Source: Burkholderia cepacia
GTDB lineage: Bacteria > Pseudomonadota > Gammaproteobacteria > Burkholderiales > Burkholderiaceae
Assembly: GCF_001718835.1 (NCBI RefSeq)
Contig: NZ_CP013444.1
Span: 496,001-560,000 of the forward strand
Reading direction: 5' to 3'
DNA length: 64,000 bases
Shown here: in pieces, positions 51,453 to 60,205 of the stretch
Position numbering within the stretch: the first letter of the stretch is position 1
Layout: each line of letters opens with the position of its first letter
Translations under genes and position numbers: made by a program
Notes under the pieces: model-generated
What the model saw: the letters and a program-made list of their open reading frames with translations, nothing else
What the model was told of the DNA's origin: nothing
The model's database searches: none

Positions 51453-54400
51453 ATGTCCAGAATTCGCCTTGATCTCGTTGTATTTATGGCCGGCCTCGTC
51501 GCGGTGTGCTGGATCGGCGTCGGCTATGTCGCGTCGAACCCGCTGGCGTCGGCCGTCACGCTGCTGATCGCCGCGTGCTATCTCACGGGCGCGGCCGAAC
51601 TGCTGCGCTACCGGCAGGCCACCGCCACGCTCGCCGGTGCCGTCAACGGCCTGTCCGGGCCGCCGCCGGCGCTCGACACGTGGCTCGACACGCTGCACCC
51701 CGGCCTGCGCGGCGCCGTGCGCGCGCGGGTCGAAGGCGCGCGCGTCGCGCTGCCGGGCCCGTCGCTCACGCCTTATCTCGTCGGCCTGCTCGTGCTGCTC
51801 GGCATGCTCGGCACGCTGCTCGGGATGGTCGTCACGCTGAAGGGCACGGGCGCCGCGCTCGAAAGCGCGACCGATCTCGACGCGATCCGCGCGTCGCTGA
51901 TCGCGCCGGTGAAGGGCCTCGGCTTCGCATTCGGCACGTCGATCGCGGGTGTCGCGACGTCCGCGATGCTCGGCCTGCTGTCCGCGCTCGTGCGCCGCGA
52001 GCGGATCGATGCGGGCCAGCAGCTCGACGCGAGGATCGCGACGACGTTGCGCGTGCATTCGTCCGCGCACCGGCGCGACGAATCGTTCCGGCTGCTGCAG
52101 CGCCAGGCCGACGTGATGCCGGCGCTGGTCGACCGCCTGCAGACGATGATGACGTCGCTCGAGGCGCGCAGCGTCGCGCTGCACGATCGCCAGATCGAAA
52201 GCCAGCAAGCGTTCTTCGACCGGACGGAGCAGGCTTATGCGCGGCTCGCGTCGTCGGTCGGCCAGTCGCTGAAGGAAAGCGCCGCCGAAAGCGCGCGCGT
52301 GGCCGGTGCCGCGCTGCAGCCGGTGATGGAAACGACGATGGCCGGGCTCGCACGCGAAATGACCGTGCTGCGCGACGCCGTCACGCACGCGGTCGAGCGG
52401 CAGCTGGACGGCCTGTCGAGCGGCTTCGAGAAGACCACCGGCAACGTGACGGCCGTCTGGAGCCGCGCGCTCGACGAGCATCGGCGCTCGAGCGAGGCCG
52501 CGGCCGGCCATCTGCATGCCGCGCTCGAACAGTTCACCGAGACCTTCGCGCAGCGTTCGACGGATCTGCTCGACGGCGTCGCGACGCGCCTCGAAGCGAC
52601 CGAGCAGCGCATGGCCGACGGCTGGCAGCACGCGCTGGCGCGCCAGGAGCAAGTGGGCGAGACGCTGGCCGGCCACAACGCGCGCGCGCTGGAGGCCGCC
52701 GCGGCGACGTTCGAGCAGCATTCGGCGTCGCTGCTGCGCGCGATCGGCGAGTCGCACACGGGCCTGCAGGGCGAGCTCGCGTCGCGCGACGAACAGCGGC
52801 TGGCCGCGTGGCGCGAATCGCTCGCGGCGATGGCCGCCGCGATGCGCGACGACCTCGCGCAGACGAGCGCACATCACGCGAGCCGCCAGCAGGCGATCTG
52901 CGACGCGCTCGCGAAAACGGCGACCGACATCGACGCGCAGACCACGACGTTCGAACAGCATTCGGCATCGCTGCTGAATACGATGCGCGAGTCGCACGCG
53001 AATCTGCAAACCGAACTGGCTTCGCGTGACGAACAGCGTCTCGCGGCATGGAGCGCTTCGCTTGCGGAGATGGCGGCGAAGCTGAGCGACGAGTGGGCGC
53101 AGACGAGCGCGAACCATACGAACCGCCAGCAGGCGATCTGCGACGCGCTCGCGAAAACGGCAGCCGACATCGGCGTGCAGACCACGACGTTCGAACAGCA
53201 TTCGGCGTCGCTGCTGAATACGATGCGCGAGTCGCACGCGAATCTGCAAACCGAACTGGCGTCGCGCGACGAACAGCGTCTCACGGCTTGGAGCGCTTCG
53301 CTTGCAGAGATGGCAGCAAAGTTGAGCGACGAGTGGGCGAAAACGAGTGCGAGCCACATGGGTCGCCAGCAGGCAATCTGCGATGCGCTCGCGAAAACGG
53401 CAACCGACATCGGCGCACAGACCACGACGTTCGAACAGCATTCGGCATCGCTGCTGAACACGATGCGCGAGTCGCACGCGAATCTGCAAACCGAACTGGC
53501 TTCGCGCGACGAGCAGCGTCTCGCGGCATGGAGCGCTTCGCTTGCAGAGATGGCAGCAAAGTTGAGCGACGAGTGGGCGCAGACGAGCGCGAACCACACG
53601 AACCGCCAACAGGCGATCTGCGATGCGCTGGCGCAAACGGCAACCGACATCGGCGCACAGACCACGACGTTCGAACAGCATTCGGCATCGCTACTGAACA
53701 CGATGCGCGACTCGCACGCGAACCTGCAGACCGAACTGGCGTCGCGCGACGAACAGCGTCTCGCGGCATGGAGCGCTTCGCTTGCGGAGATGGCGGCGAA
53801 GCTGCGCGACGAATGGGCGCACACGAGCGCGCAGGCCGCGACGCGCCAGCAGGACATCTGCGACACGCTGGCCCGCACCGCGAACGACATCACCGCGCAG
53901 GCGCAGGTGCATGCGAGCGACACGATCAACGAGATCGCGCGCCTCGTGCAGGCTGCATCGGAGGCGCCGAAGGCCGCGGCCGACGTCGTGGCCGAGCTGC
54001 GCCAGCGCCTGTCCGACAGCCTGGTACACGACACCGCGATGCTCGAGGAACGCAGCCGCCTGCTCGCGACGCTCGAAACGCTGCTCGGCGCGGTCAATCA
54101 CGCGTCGACCGAACAGCGCACCGCGATCGACGCGCTCGTCAGCACGTCGGCCGACCTGCTCGACCGCGTCGGCGCGCGCTTCAACGACACCGTCGATGCG
54201 GAAACGCGCAAGCTCGACGCGGTGGCCGCGCAAGTCACGGCGGGCGCGGTCGAAGTCGCGAGCCTCGGCGATGCGTTCGCGATGGCCGTGCAGGTATTCG
54301 GCGAGTCGAACGACAAGCTGCTGACCCATCTGCAACGCATCGAGGCCGCGCTCGAGAAATCGCTCGCGCGCAGCGACGAGCAGCTCGAATACTACGTCGC

Positions 54401-54500
54401 GCAGGCGCGCGAGGTGATCGACCTGAGCATGATGTCGCAGAAGCAGATCGTCGAAGACCTGCAGCAGCTCGCCGGCCGGCGGGCGTCCGTCGGAGCGTAA
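51453..54500 (+). CDS. DUF802 protein: MotA/ExbB-like membrane domain with very long coiled-coil tail
   Basis: This 1015-residue protein has four membrane helices in the first 180 residues (about 8-27, 32-50, 106-129, 153-180). The last two carry PYLVGLLVLLGMLGTLLGMV and APVKGLGFAFGTSIAGVATS, which match the GLLGTxxG and GLxxAIxxT core of MotA/TolQ/ExbB proton channels. The remaining 830 residues are predicted helical, almost without prolines, and include five tandem 80-residue repeats (residues about 419-818). The next gene, four bases downstream, encodes a MotB/OmpA-like partner. The combination is that of an ion-driven stator with a long cytoplasmic tail, as in ZorA. Its role is not known. 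Confidence 0.85.
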   Translation: MSRIRLDLVVFMAGLVAVCWIGVGYVASNPLASAVTLLIAACYLTGAAELLRYRQATATLAGAVNGLSGPPPALDTWLDTLHPGLRGAVRARVEGARVALPGPSLTPYLVGLLVLLGMLGTLLGMVVTLKGTGAALESATDLDAIRASLIAPVKGLGFAFGTSIAGVATSAMLGLLSALVRRERIDAGQQLDARIATTLRVHSSAHRRDESFRLLQRQADVMPALVDRLQTMMTSLEARSVALHDRQIESQQAFFDRTEQAYARLASSVGQSLKESAAESARVAGAALQPVMETTMAGLAREMTVLRDAVTHAVERQLDGLSSGFEKTTGNVTAVWSRALDEHRRSSEAAAGHLHAALEQFTETFAQRSTDLLDGVATRLEATEQRMADGWQHALARQEQVGETLAGHNARALEAAAATFEQHSASLLRAIGESHTGLQGELASRDEQRLAAWRESLAAMAAAMRDDLAQTSAHHASRQQAICDALAKTATDIDAQTTTFEQHSASLLNTMRESHANLQTELASRDEQRLAAWSASLAEMAAKLSDEWAQTSANHTNRQQAICDALAKTAADIGVQTTTFEQHSASLLNTMRESHANLQTELASRDEQRLTAWSASLAEMAAKLSDEWAKTSASHMGRQQAICDALAKTATDIGAQTTTFEQHSASLLNTMRESHANLQTELASRDEQRLAAWSASLAEMAAKLSDEWAQTSANHTNRQQAICDALAQTATDIGAQTTTFEQHSASLLNTMRDSHANLQTELASRDEQRLAAWSASLAEMAAKLRDEWAHTSAQAATRQQDICDTLARTANDITAQAQVHASDTINEIARLVQAASEAPKAAADVVAELRQRLSDSLVHDTAMLEERSRLLATLETLLGAVNHASTEQRTAIDALVSTSADLLDRVGARFNDTVDAETRKLDAVAAQVTAGAVEVASLGDAFAMAVQVFGESNDKLLTHLQRIEAALEKSLARSDEQLEYYVAQAREVIDLSMMSQKQIVEDLQQLAGRRASVGA
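52707..53906 (+). repeat. Five tandem 240-bp repeats inside the DUF802 gene
   Basis: Units begin at 52707, 52947, 53187, 53427 and 53667, exactly 240 bp apart. Each encodes an 80-residue helical module starting TTFEQHSASLLNTMRESHAN and containing LASRDEQRLAAWSASLAEMA. Units two to four are nearly identical in DNA. The first and fifth are more diverged at their outer ends, as expected from expansion by unequal crossing-over. Copy number probably varies between strains, changing tail length in 80-residue steps. Confidence 0.95.
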
Positions 54501-54503
54501 CGC

Positions 54504-55150
54504 ATGCACGACGAAATCGACGGCGGCGCGCCTTCCGCGCCGGTGTGGCCCGCGTTCGCCGACCTGATGTCGGTGCTGCTCGGCGCGTTCGTGCTGATCC
54601 TCGTCGGCGTGATCGGCATGCAGTTGCAGCTCACGTCGAAGCTCGAGGAGCCGTGCGCGCGCGCCAGCAGGAAGCGCAGCAGCGCAAGTCGCTCGAGCAG
54701 GCGCTCGCCGGGCCGCTCGCGGCCGGCCGCGTGACGCTCGTGAACGGGCGCATCGGCATCAGCGGCAACGTGCTGTTCGCGCTGAACTCCGACCAGTTGC
54801 AGCCTGAAGGGAAGGCGCTGCTGAAGACGCTGGCCGCACCGCTGGCCGCCTACCTGAAGACCCGCGACGAGATCCTGATGATCAGCGGTTTCGCCGACGA
54901 CCAGCAGGTGCATGCCGGCAACCGCCTGTTCGCGGACAACTGGGAGCTGTCGGCCAAGCGCGCGTTGACGGTCACGCGTGCGCTGATCGACGCCGGCGTG
55001 CCGGCGTCGTCGGTGTTCGCGGCCGCGTTCGGCTCCGAACAGCCGGTCAGCTCGAATGCGGACGATGAAGGCCGCGCGAAGAACCGCCGCGTGGAGATCG
55101 CGCCGGTACCGCGCAAGTCGGCATCGAACGGTGGCCGCCGTGAACCGTGA
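54504..55150 (+). pseudogene. MotB/OmpA-like protein, frameshifted as sequenced
   Basis: The first frame from ATG 54504 encodes VWPAFADLMSVLLGAFVLIL, a single membrane helix with Asp20 in a WxxFADLM motif like the proton-carrying Asp of MotB/ZorB, then LTSKLEE. It then runs out of frame to a stop at 54734. The second frame resumes at about 54655 with RARQQEAQQRKSLEQALAG and holds the OmpA peptidoglycan-binding domain (GNVLFALNSDQLQPEGKALL, NWELSAKRALTVTRALIDAG, NRRVEIAPVP). Adding one G at GAGGAGCCG near 54650 joins them as KLEEAVRARQQEAQQ, giving a normal protein of about 215 residues. A sequence error or a recent mutation is likely. Confidence 0.8.
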
Positions 55151-55760
55151 CGCGACGCGCGCCCGCGCGATGCTCGATGCATGGCGCGCATCCGGCGCCG
55201 ATCGGCTGGACCCGGTGCGCTTTCATCGGATCGACGCACTGGAGCGGCGTGCTGCGGGCCATGACGGCGATGCGCGACGCCTGCTGGATGCGCGGCTCGA
55301 CGCGCTGCTGGCCGGCTATGCCGACGACGTCGAGCGTGCCGGCGCGCACGCGGACGACGCGAACGAACCAGACGACGTCGCGCAGGCGAGGCCGGCGAGC
55401 GGCGCGCTCGCGGGGCTGGTGACGCACATCGCGCGCGACGCGCAGGCGGACCGGGCCGGGATCGACCCGGCGCTGATCGAGTACTTCAGGGAAACCTGGT
55501 CGAAGGTCCGCACCGAACAGCAGTACCGCAAGTCGCTCGACCAGGTGCCGCGCAACGCGGGGCCGCTCAATTCGAACAGCCTCGTGCATCGGTCGCTCGC
55601 GACGATGCGCGAGCTGTCGCCGGAATATCTGCAGCAGTTCCTGTCGTACGTCGATGCGCTCGCGTGGCTCGAAGACCTCACCGGCGGTGGCGCGCAGGCG
55701 GAAAAGGAAGCGCCGCGCGCGAAGGGTGTGAAGAAGGGCGCGCGGAGCAAGGCGCGGTAG
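55140..55760 (+). CDS. DUF2894 domain-containing protein (last gene of MotAB-like operon)
   Basis: This soluble protein of about 206 residues starts at GTG 55140 inside the end of the OmpA-like gene (GTG 55131 is an alternative). It contains DATRARAMLDAWRASGADRL, FRETWSKVRTEQQYRKSLDQ, GPLNSNSLVHRSLATMRELS and PEYLQQFLSYVDALAWLEDL, the DUF2894 pattern, and a basic Lys/Arg-rich tail (KGVKKGARSKAR). The overlap implies co-translation with the stator genes. Function unknown; the basic tail might bind nucleic acid or membrane. Confidence 0.8.
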   Translation: MNRDATRARAMLDAWRASGADRLDPVRFHRIDALERRAAGHDGDARRLLDARLDALLAGYADDVERAGAHADDANEPDDVAQARPASGALAGLVTHIARDAQADRAGIDPALIEYFRETWSKVRTEQQYRKSLDQVPRNAGPLNSNSLVHRSLATMRELSPEYLQQFLSYVDALAWLEDLTGGGAQAEKEAPRAKGVKKGARSKAR

Positions 55761-55783
55761 CGCGCGGCGGCGTGCCGGGGCGC

Positions 55784-56320
55784 TCAGCCCGGCGCGGCCG
55801 GCCGCAGGATCGCCGCGCGCAATGCGTGCAACGCGCGCGCCAGCGCGTCGGCGAACGGCGGATGCGCGGCGATGCCGGCCGCGTCGAGCTGGCTGCCGAG
55901 GATCGGGAGCGTGATCGACGCTTCGTCCACGACGTGAGCGGACATCACCGACAGCGTTTCCTTCAGCGCCGCGTCCGCATGCGTCGCGCGCGGCGATGCG
56001 TTCAGCACCGCGACCGGCTTGTACACGAACGCTTCGCATCCGACGACCCAGTCCAGCGCGTTCTTCATCACGCCGGTCACGCCGTGCGCGTATTCCGGGC
56101 TCGCGATCAGCACGCCGTCGGCCGCGTTCATCCGGTCGATGAAGTCGCGAACCGGTTCGGGCGTCGGGTGCTCGACGTCGGGATTGAAGAGCGGGAACTG
56201 TCCGAGATGCAGGAACCGGGCGACATGCATGTCCGGCGGCGCAACGGCGGCCGCGGCGTCGAGCAGCGCCGCGTTGCAGGAACACGCGCGGAGGCTGCCG
56301 CACAACGCGACGATCTCCAT
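55784..56320 (-). CDS. NADPH-dependent FMN reductase
   Basis: This 178-residue flavodoxin-like protein has the phosphate-binding loop VALCGSLRACSCNAALL at the start, ADGVLIASPEYAHGVTGVMK (flavin-binding) and NALDWVVG, all typical of the NAD(P)H-dependent FMN reductase/azoreductase group. The start MEIVALCGS at 56320 is chosen over an upstream ATG at 56356 because it gives the family's usual N-terminus. It converges with the DUF2894 gene, 23 bp apart. Confidence 0.85.
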   Translation of the reverse strand: MEIVALCGSLRACSCNAALLDAAAAVAPPDMHVARFLHLGQFPLFNPDVEHPTPEPVRDFIDRMNAADGVLIASPEYAHGVTGVMKNALDWVVGCEAFVYKPVAVLNASPRATHADAALKETLSVMSAHVVDEASITLPILGSQLDAAGIAAHPPFADALARALHALRAAILRPAAPG

Positions 56321-56823
56321 GCGCGTGGAAGTTGAGGTTCGAGGTTCGATCGGCATCGGTGAGCGCCGGGAGGGCGGCGAAGGCAGGCTGCGTTGGGTGG
56401 GAACCGGGCGGATTATCGCATCGGGGCGGCGGGATGACTGCCCAAGCAGCGGACCATCATTTCCGGATTATCGATAAATCGCGTGTGAGCCGTCGAATTG
56501 AATCGAATCGATTCCGAATGCGCAATGTCGTGAATCGGTAAATATGACTTTGATGCTGACTGCATTTTGATTTCGATCGGTATTTATTTGCCGATTGATT
56601 TGGCCATGATGCCGGCGGCATCCCGGAACCGGTTTCCCGAACCGGGTTCGATCGGCTTGCGAATCTCCGCGGCGATTTAAAAGAACGTCAAAAGCTTGCG
56701 GATGCTTATGAATTTCCTTTCGATTTGTTATATTTGGCGGCGCGTCCGGCGGCTGAGAGACCGTGACAAACGGGCGCGTCGCGGGGCAGGCATTCGCCCC
56801 GCCCGATAACAAAGAGGTTAATC
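56321..56823. promoter_or_regulatory. Intergenic leader of the second vgrG locus, with hairpin near the ribosome site
   Basis: About 500 bp without a gene. The section 56460-56740 is AT-rich and includes TATATT near 56730, a plausible -10 box for the vgrG transcript. Just before the ribosome site, GCGGGGC (56781-56787) and GCCCCGC (56796-56802) form a seven-base all-GC stem with an eight-base loop, about 20 bp before the ATG. It could limit translation or protect the mRNA. Confidence 0.45.
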
Positions 56824-59658
56824 ATGAGTTTCGCGGAAAACAGGGGCGCGGGCGGGATTGCCGGCGGCGCCGTCCCGGCTTCGGCGGGTGGCCTGGCGAG
56901 TCTGGGTTCGATTGCCGGCATGGCGGGGCAGCTCGGCGCGCTGACCGGCATGCCGGGCGCGGGATTGCTCGGCGGCGCGGCGAGCGCCGTCCGGCTCGCG
57001 CAGACCGGGATGGCGATGCTGGGCAAGACCCCCGAATCGATCGCCGATGCGCTCAACGCCATGGCGGGCGCGCGCCCGCAACTGACCCAGGAAAACCGCT
57101 ACGTGACGCTCGATACGCCGCTCGGCCCGGACGTGCTGCTCGTCAGCGCCGCCGTCATCGACGAGCACGTGAACCGCTTGCCCGAGATCCACCTCGACCT
57201 GCTGTCCCACCGGAACAACATCGGGCCCGAGCAGATCGTCGGCCAGCGCGTGAAGATCGTGCTGGACCCGCAGAGCAAGAATTTCAGCTTGACGAAGATC
57301 GTGGCCGCGTCCGCCGAGACCGACGTGCGCCGCTACTTCGACGGCTATGTCGCGTCGTTCGGCAAGGTCGGCAACTCCGGCACGGTCACGCGCTACGAGA
57401 TGTCGGTCGTGCCGTGGTTCTGGTTTCTGACCCGCTCGACCGACTGCCGGATCTTCCAGAACAAGACGCCGCAGGACCTCCTGCGCGGGATCTTCCAGGA
57501 AATGGGCTTCGCGGATTTCGAATTCGACATCCGCGGCAAGCAGTCGCCGCTCGAATACATCGTGATGTACGACGAGTCGCACTACAACTTCTGCGCGCGG
57601 TTGATGGAGCAGGAGGGGCTCGTCTGGACGCACCGCTACGAGAAGGACAAGCATGTCCTCGTGATCGGCGACAGCAATTCGCTGTTCCGTCCGATCCCGC
57701 AAGCCGAGACGATCTCGTACTACGCCGACAGCGCGGCCAGCGAACTGAACGGCATCGATCGCTGGGACGAGGCGTTCAGCTTCCGGGTCGGCAAGGTCAC
57801 GTTCCGCGACTTCAACTACAACCAGCCGTCGTCGTCGCTGATGCACGTCGAGGTGCCGACCGTCAACCTCAAGCACGACAACATTCAGGCGACCGAACGT
57901 TATCAATTCCACTCGCTGTACGACCACGGCGACGACGGCAACCGCTACGCCCGCTTTGCGATGGAGGCCGAGGAGGCGCAGGCGCGGCGTTTCAACGGCG
58001 GCGGCTATGCGCGCGGGATGACGACGAACGGGCGCTTCACGCTCGCCAATCACGCGTCGTCGTCCTACAACGGCAAGGAGTTCGTGATCCTGCGCGTGCG
58101 CCATCGGGCGGTCAACGATTACACGCGCCAGGGCGCCGAGCTGCCGTATCGCAACTCGTTCACGTGTTTGCCGTTCGACATTCCGTTCCGGCCGGAACGG
58201 CGCACCCGCAAGCCGTCCATGCACGGCACGCAGTCGGCGATCGTCGTCGGGCCGAAGGGCGAGGAAATCTATACCAACGGCAGCGCGGTGAAGGTGCATT
58301 TTCCGTGGGACCGGCGCGGCAAGAAGGACGGCTCCGATTCGATGTGGGTGCGCGTGTCGCAACCGTGGGCCGGCAAGGGCTGGGGCGGCTCCGCGATTCC
58401 CCGCATCGGGCAGGAGGTGATCGTCGCGTTCAACCAGGGCGATCCGGACAACCCGGTGATCGTCGGCCGCGTGTTCAACGGCGAGCAAGGCAACCCGTAT
58501 CACGGTGCGGCCGGCCAGACGATGGGGATCAAGAGCCAGACGCACAAGGGGCAGGGGTCGAACGAGCTGCGGTTCTCCGACGTGGACGGTGCGCAGGAAT
58601 TCTTCATGCACGCGCAGAAGGACATGAACACCGTCGTCGAGAACAACGAGTCGCATACGGTCGAAGGCGGCGCGCGGAAGGTGTCGGTGCTGAAGGGGGA
58701 TGAGACGAAGCATGTGGCGCAGGGCAACATGACCGAGATGGTCGCACTCACGCGATCGTCGACCGCCAACGTGATCAACACCAACGCGGTCGCGAGCAAG
58801 GCCGGCCCCGGCATGCAGAGCCATCTGGCGAGCGACGGCATCGAGCATCGCGTCGGCGACAGCGTCGTGATCCTGACGCAAGGCAGCATCACGCTGACGC
58901 ACGGGGCGTCCACGATTCGCATCGACGCGAGCGGCATCTACATCGACGGTCCGGTCATTCATTTGAACCAGGGCGCGTCGTCGGGGCCGTCGGCGCCGGC
59001 AGCGAGTGGGGCCGGTGGGGCAGGTCCTGCTGCGGCGGAAGGCGGGGCGGCAGGCGCAGGTGCGGCCGGTGCCGGCGCGGCTGCGGGATCGGCCGCGCCC
59101 CCGGTGGAGACGGGGCTCGGTCACGACGTCGACCAGCTTGCCGCGAAATCGCCGGGTCTGCAGGGTGAGCTGAAGAAGCTCCAGGATGAAGGTTGGTCAT
59201 TCGATTATGGCGCGCCGGGCGGCGGTTCGTTTGCGGATCGCCGCAACAAGACCGTCACGTTCGACGGCAACCTCAAGGGCAAGGTAGCGGAAACCACGCA
59301 AACCCTGGCGCACGAAGCAGGCCACGCGACCTACGGGTTCACGCCGGACTATTCGTCGAAAACTGCGTACGTCAATGGCACACTGGCGGACGAAGGCGCG
59401 GCGACGCTGAACAACATCAAGGCCCGGCGCGAAATTCTCGCGAACGGCGGCGCGGATATCGGCATTGCCGGCAACAGTGCCAACCACGCGGCGTACAACA
59501 AGGCATACGACCAGTTCCTGAAGGACGGCAACGCCGACGCCGCCCGGCAGGCGATCGGCGCGCAATTCGGCAGGGGCGAAATCACGTCGAACACGAAGCA
59601 ACCTTATGCAGAATATTACGGAGGCTGGTATGACAACAATTTCCCGCCCAAGAAATAA
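56824..59658 (+). CDS. vgrG: Evolved VgrG with C-terminal metallopeptidase domain
   Basis: This 944-residue T6SS spike protein has an unusual Gly/Ala-rich N-terminal region (residues 1-80). The VgrG core follows from about residue 85 (VPWFWFLTRSTDCRIFQNKT, VKVHFPWDRRGKKDGSDSMW, VSQPWAGKGWGGSAIPRIGQ, VIVAFNQGDPDNPVIVGRVF). Next come a beta-helix-like segment, an Ala/Gly/Ser linker (about 715-763), and a toxin domain at 764-944. The toxin has HEAGH at 830-834 and Glu857 in TLADEGAATL, a gluzincin arrangement, so it is probably a zinc peptidase. Its end overlaps the first lipoprotein immunity gene by 29 bases. A periplasmic target is implied by that immunity. Confidence 0.9.
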   Translation: MSFAENRGAGGIAGGAVPASAGGLASLGSIAGMAGQLGALTGMPGAGLLGGAASAVRLAQTGMAMLGKTPESIADALNAMAGARPQLTQENRYVTLDTPLGPDVLLVSAAVIDEHVNRLPEIHLDLLSHRNNIGPEQIVGQRVKIVLDPQSKNFSLTKIVAASAETDVRRYFDGYVASFGKVGNSGTVTRYEMSVVPWFWFLTRSTDCRIFQNKTPQDLLRGIFQEMGFADFEFDIRGKQSPLEYIVMYDESHYNFCARLMEQEGLVWTHRYEKDKHVLVIGDSNSLFRPIPQAETISYYADSAASELNGIDRWDEAFSFRVGKVTFRDFNYNQPSSSLMHVEVPTVNLKHDNIQATERYQFHSLYDHGDDGNRYARFAMEAEEAQARRFNGGGYARGMTTNGRFTLANHASSSYNGKEFVILRVRHRAVNDYTRQGAELPYRNSFTCLPFDIPFRPERRTRKPSMHGTQSAIVVGPKGEEIYTNGSAVKVHFPWDRRGKKDGSDSMWVRVSQPWAGKGWGGSAIPRIGQEVIVAFNQGDPDNPVIVGRVFNGEQGNPYHGAAGQTMGIKSQTHKGQGSNELRFSDVDGAQEFFMHAQKDMNTVVENNESHTVEGGARKVSVLKGDETKHVAQGNMTEMVALTRSSTANVINTNAVASKAGPGMQSHLASDGIEHRVGDSVVILTQGSITLTHGASTIRIDASGIYIDGPVIHLNQGASSGPSAPAASGAGGAGPAAAEGGAAGAGAAGAGAAAGSAAPPVETGLGHDVDQLAAKSPGLQGELKKLQDEGWSFDYGAPGGGSFADRRNKTVTFDGNLKGKVAETTQTLAHEAGHATYGFTPDYSSKTAYVNGTLADEGAATLNNIKARREILANGGADIGIAGNSANHAAYNKAYDQFLKDGNADAARQAIGAQFGRGEITSNTKQPYAEYYGGWYDNNFPPKK

Positions 59659-60193
59659 CTTGCGACGGGTTCTGATGACGCTTGGCGTGGTGATCTGGCT
59701 TGCAGGATGCAGCCAGGCCGATGGAAAAAACGTACAGGATTCACACATGACGCAATCAAAGATGACCCTGTGGCAAGCGATCGACGCGCTGGCGCAGCAG
59801 GTTCCGTTCTCGAAGGCCAGGATCGAACAGACGCTGCCGACCCGCTTGACCGAGATCGATCGGGAGGGGAACAAGGTGTTCCACTTCTTCAAGAGCACGC
59901 CGGTCACGCTGTCGGACGGCGTGGTCATCGAGAACGTGGATTTGCGCATCAAGCGCCAGGGCGAGCACCCGGGATTCATGGTGCTGCGGCTGGGCGGCAC
60001 GTGCGTCGGACTCGATGCCGTGCGTGGACGCTACAGTCACCTCGAAATCGTCGACGTTCCGCGCGGTCGTTCGCTCGACGAATCCACGACGCATGCGGAG
60101 AAGCTGCCCTGGGGGGAACTGGCGTTCGGCTTCCTGGAGCGCAATCCCGGCTGTCTCGCCTTCGTCGCGTTCGATCCCAAAAAGCAAGACTGA
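59630..60193 (+). CDS. Lipoprotein immunity protein, copy 1
   Basis: This 187-residue lipoprotein has a lipobox LAGC in LMTLGVVIWLAGCSQADG, with Cys near residue 27. The mature part reads MTLWQAIDALAQQVPFSKAR, FHFFKSTPVTLSDGVVIENV, VDVPRGRSLDESTTHAEKLP and CLAFVAFDPKKQD. GGAGG lies six bases before the ATG, within the end of vgrG. Its place behind a toxin-bearing VgrG and its periplasmic anchoring make it the immunity protein for the metallopeptidase domain. A near-identical copy follows 12 bp later. Confidence 0.8.
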   Translation: MTTISRPRNNLRRVLMTLGVVIWLAGCSQADGKNVQDSHMTQSKMTLWQAIDALAQQVPFSKARIEQTLPTRLTEIDREGNKVFHFFKSTPVTLSDGVVIENVDLRIKRQGEHPGFMVLRLGGTCVGLDAVRGRYSHLEIVDVPRGRSLDESTTHAEKLPWGELAFGFLERNPGCLAFVAFDPKKQD

Positions 60194-60205
60194 GTCCGGC
60201 GCGCC

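Noticed and set aside
52707..53906. Possible CRISPR array
   Set aside because: The 240-bp units are coding, contiguous, in frame and without spacers; they are protein repeats.
50675..55760. Complete Zorya defence system
   Set aside because: Only the motor-like pair matches. No ZorC, ZorD helicase/nuclease or ZorE HNH gene is adjacent, so the name is not justified.
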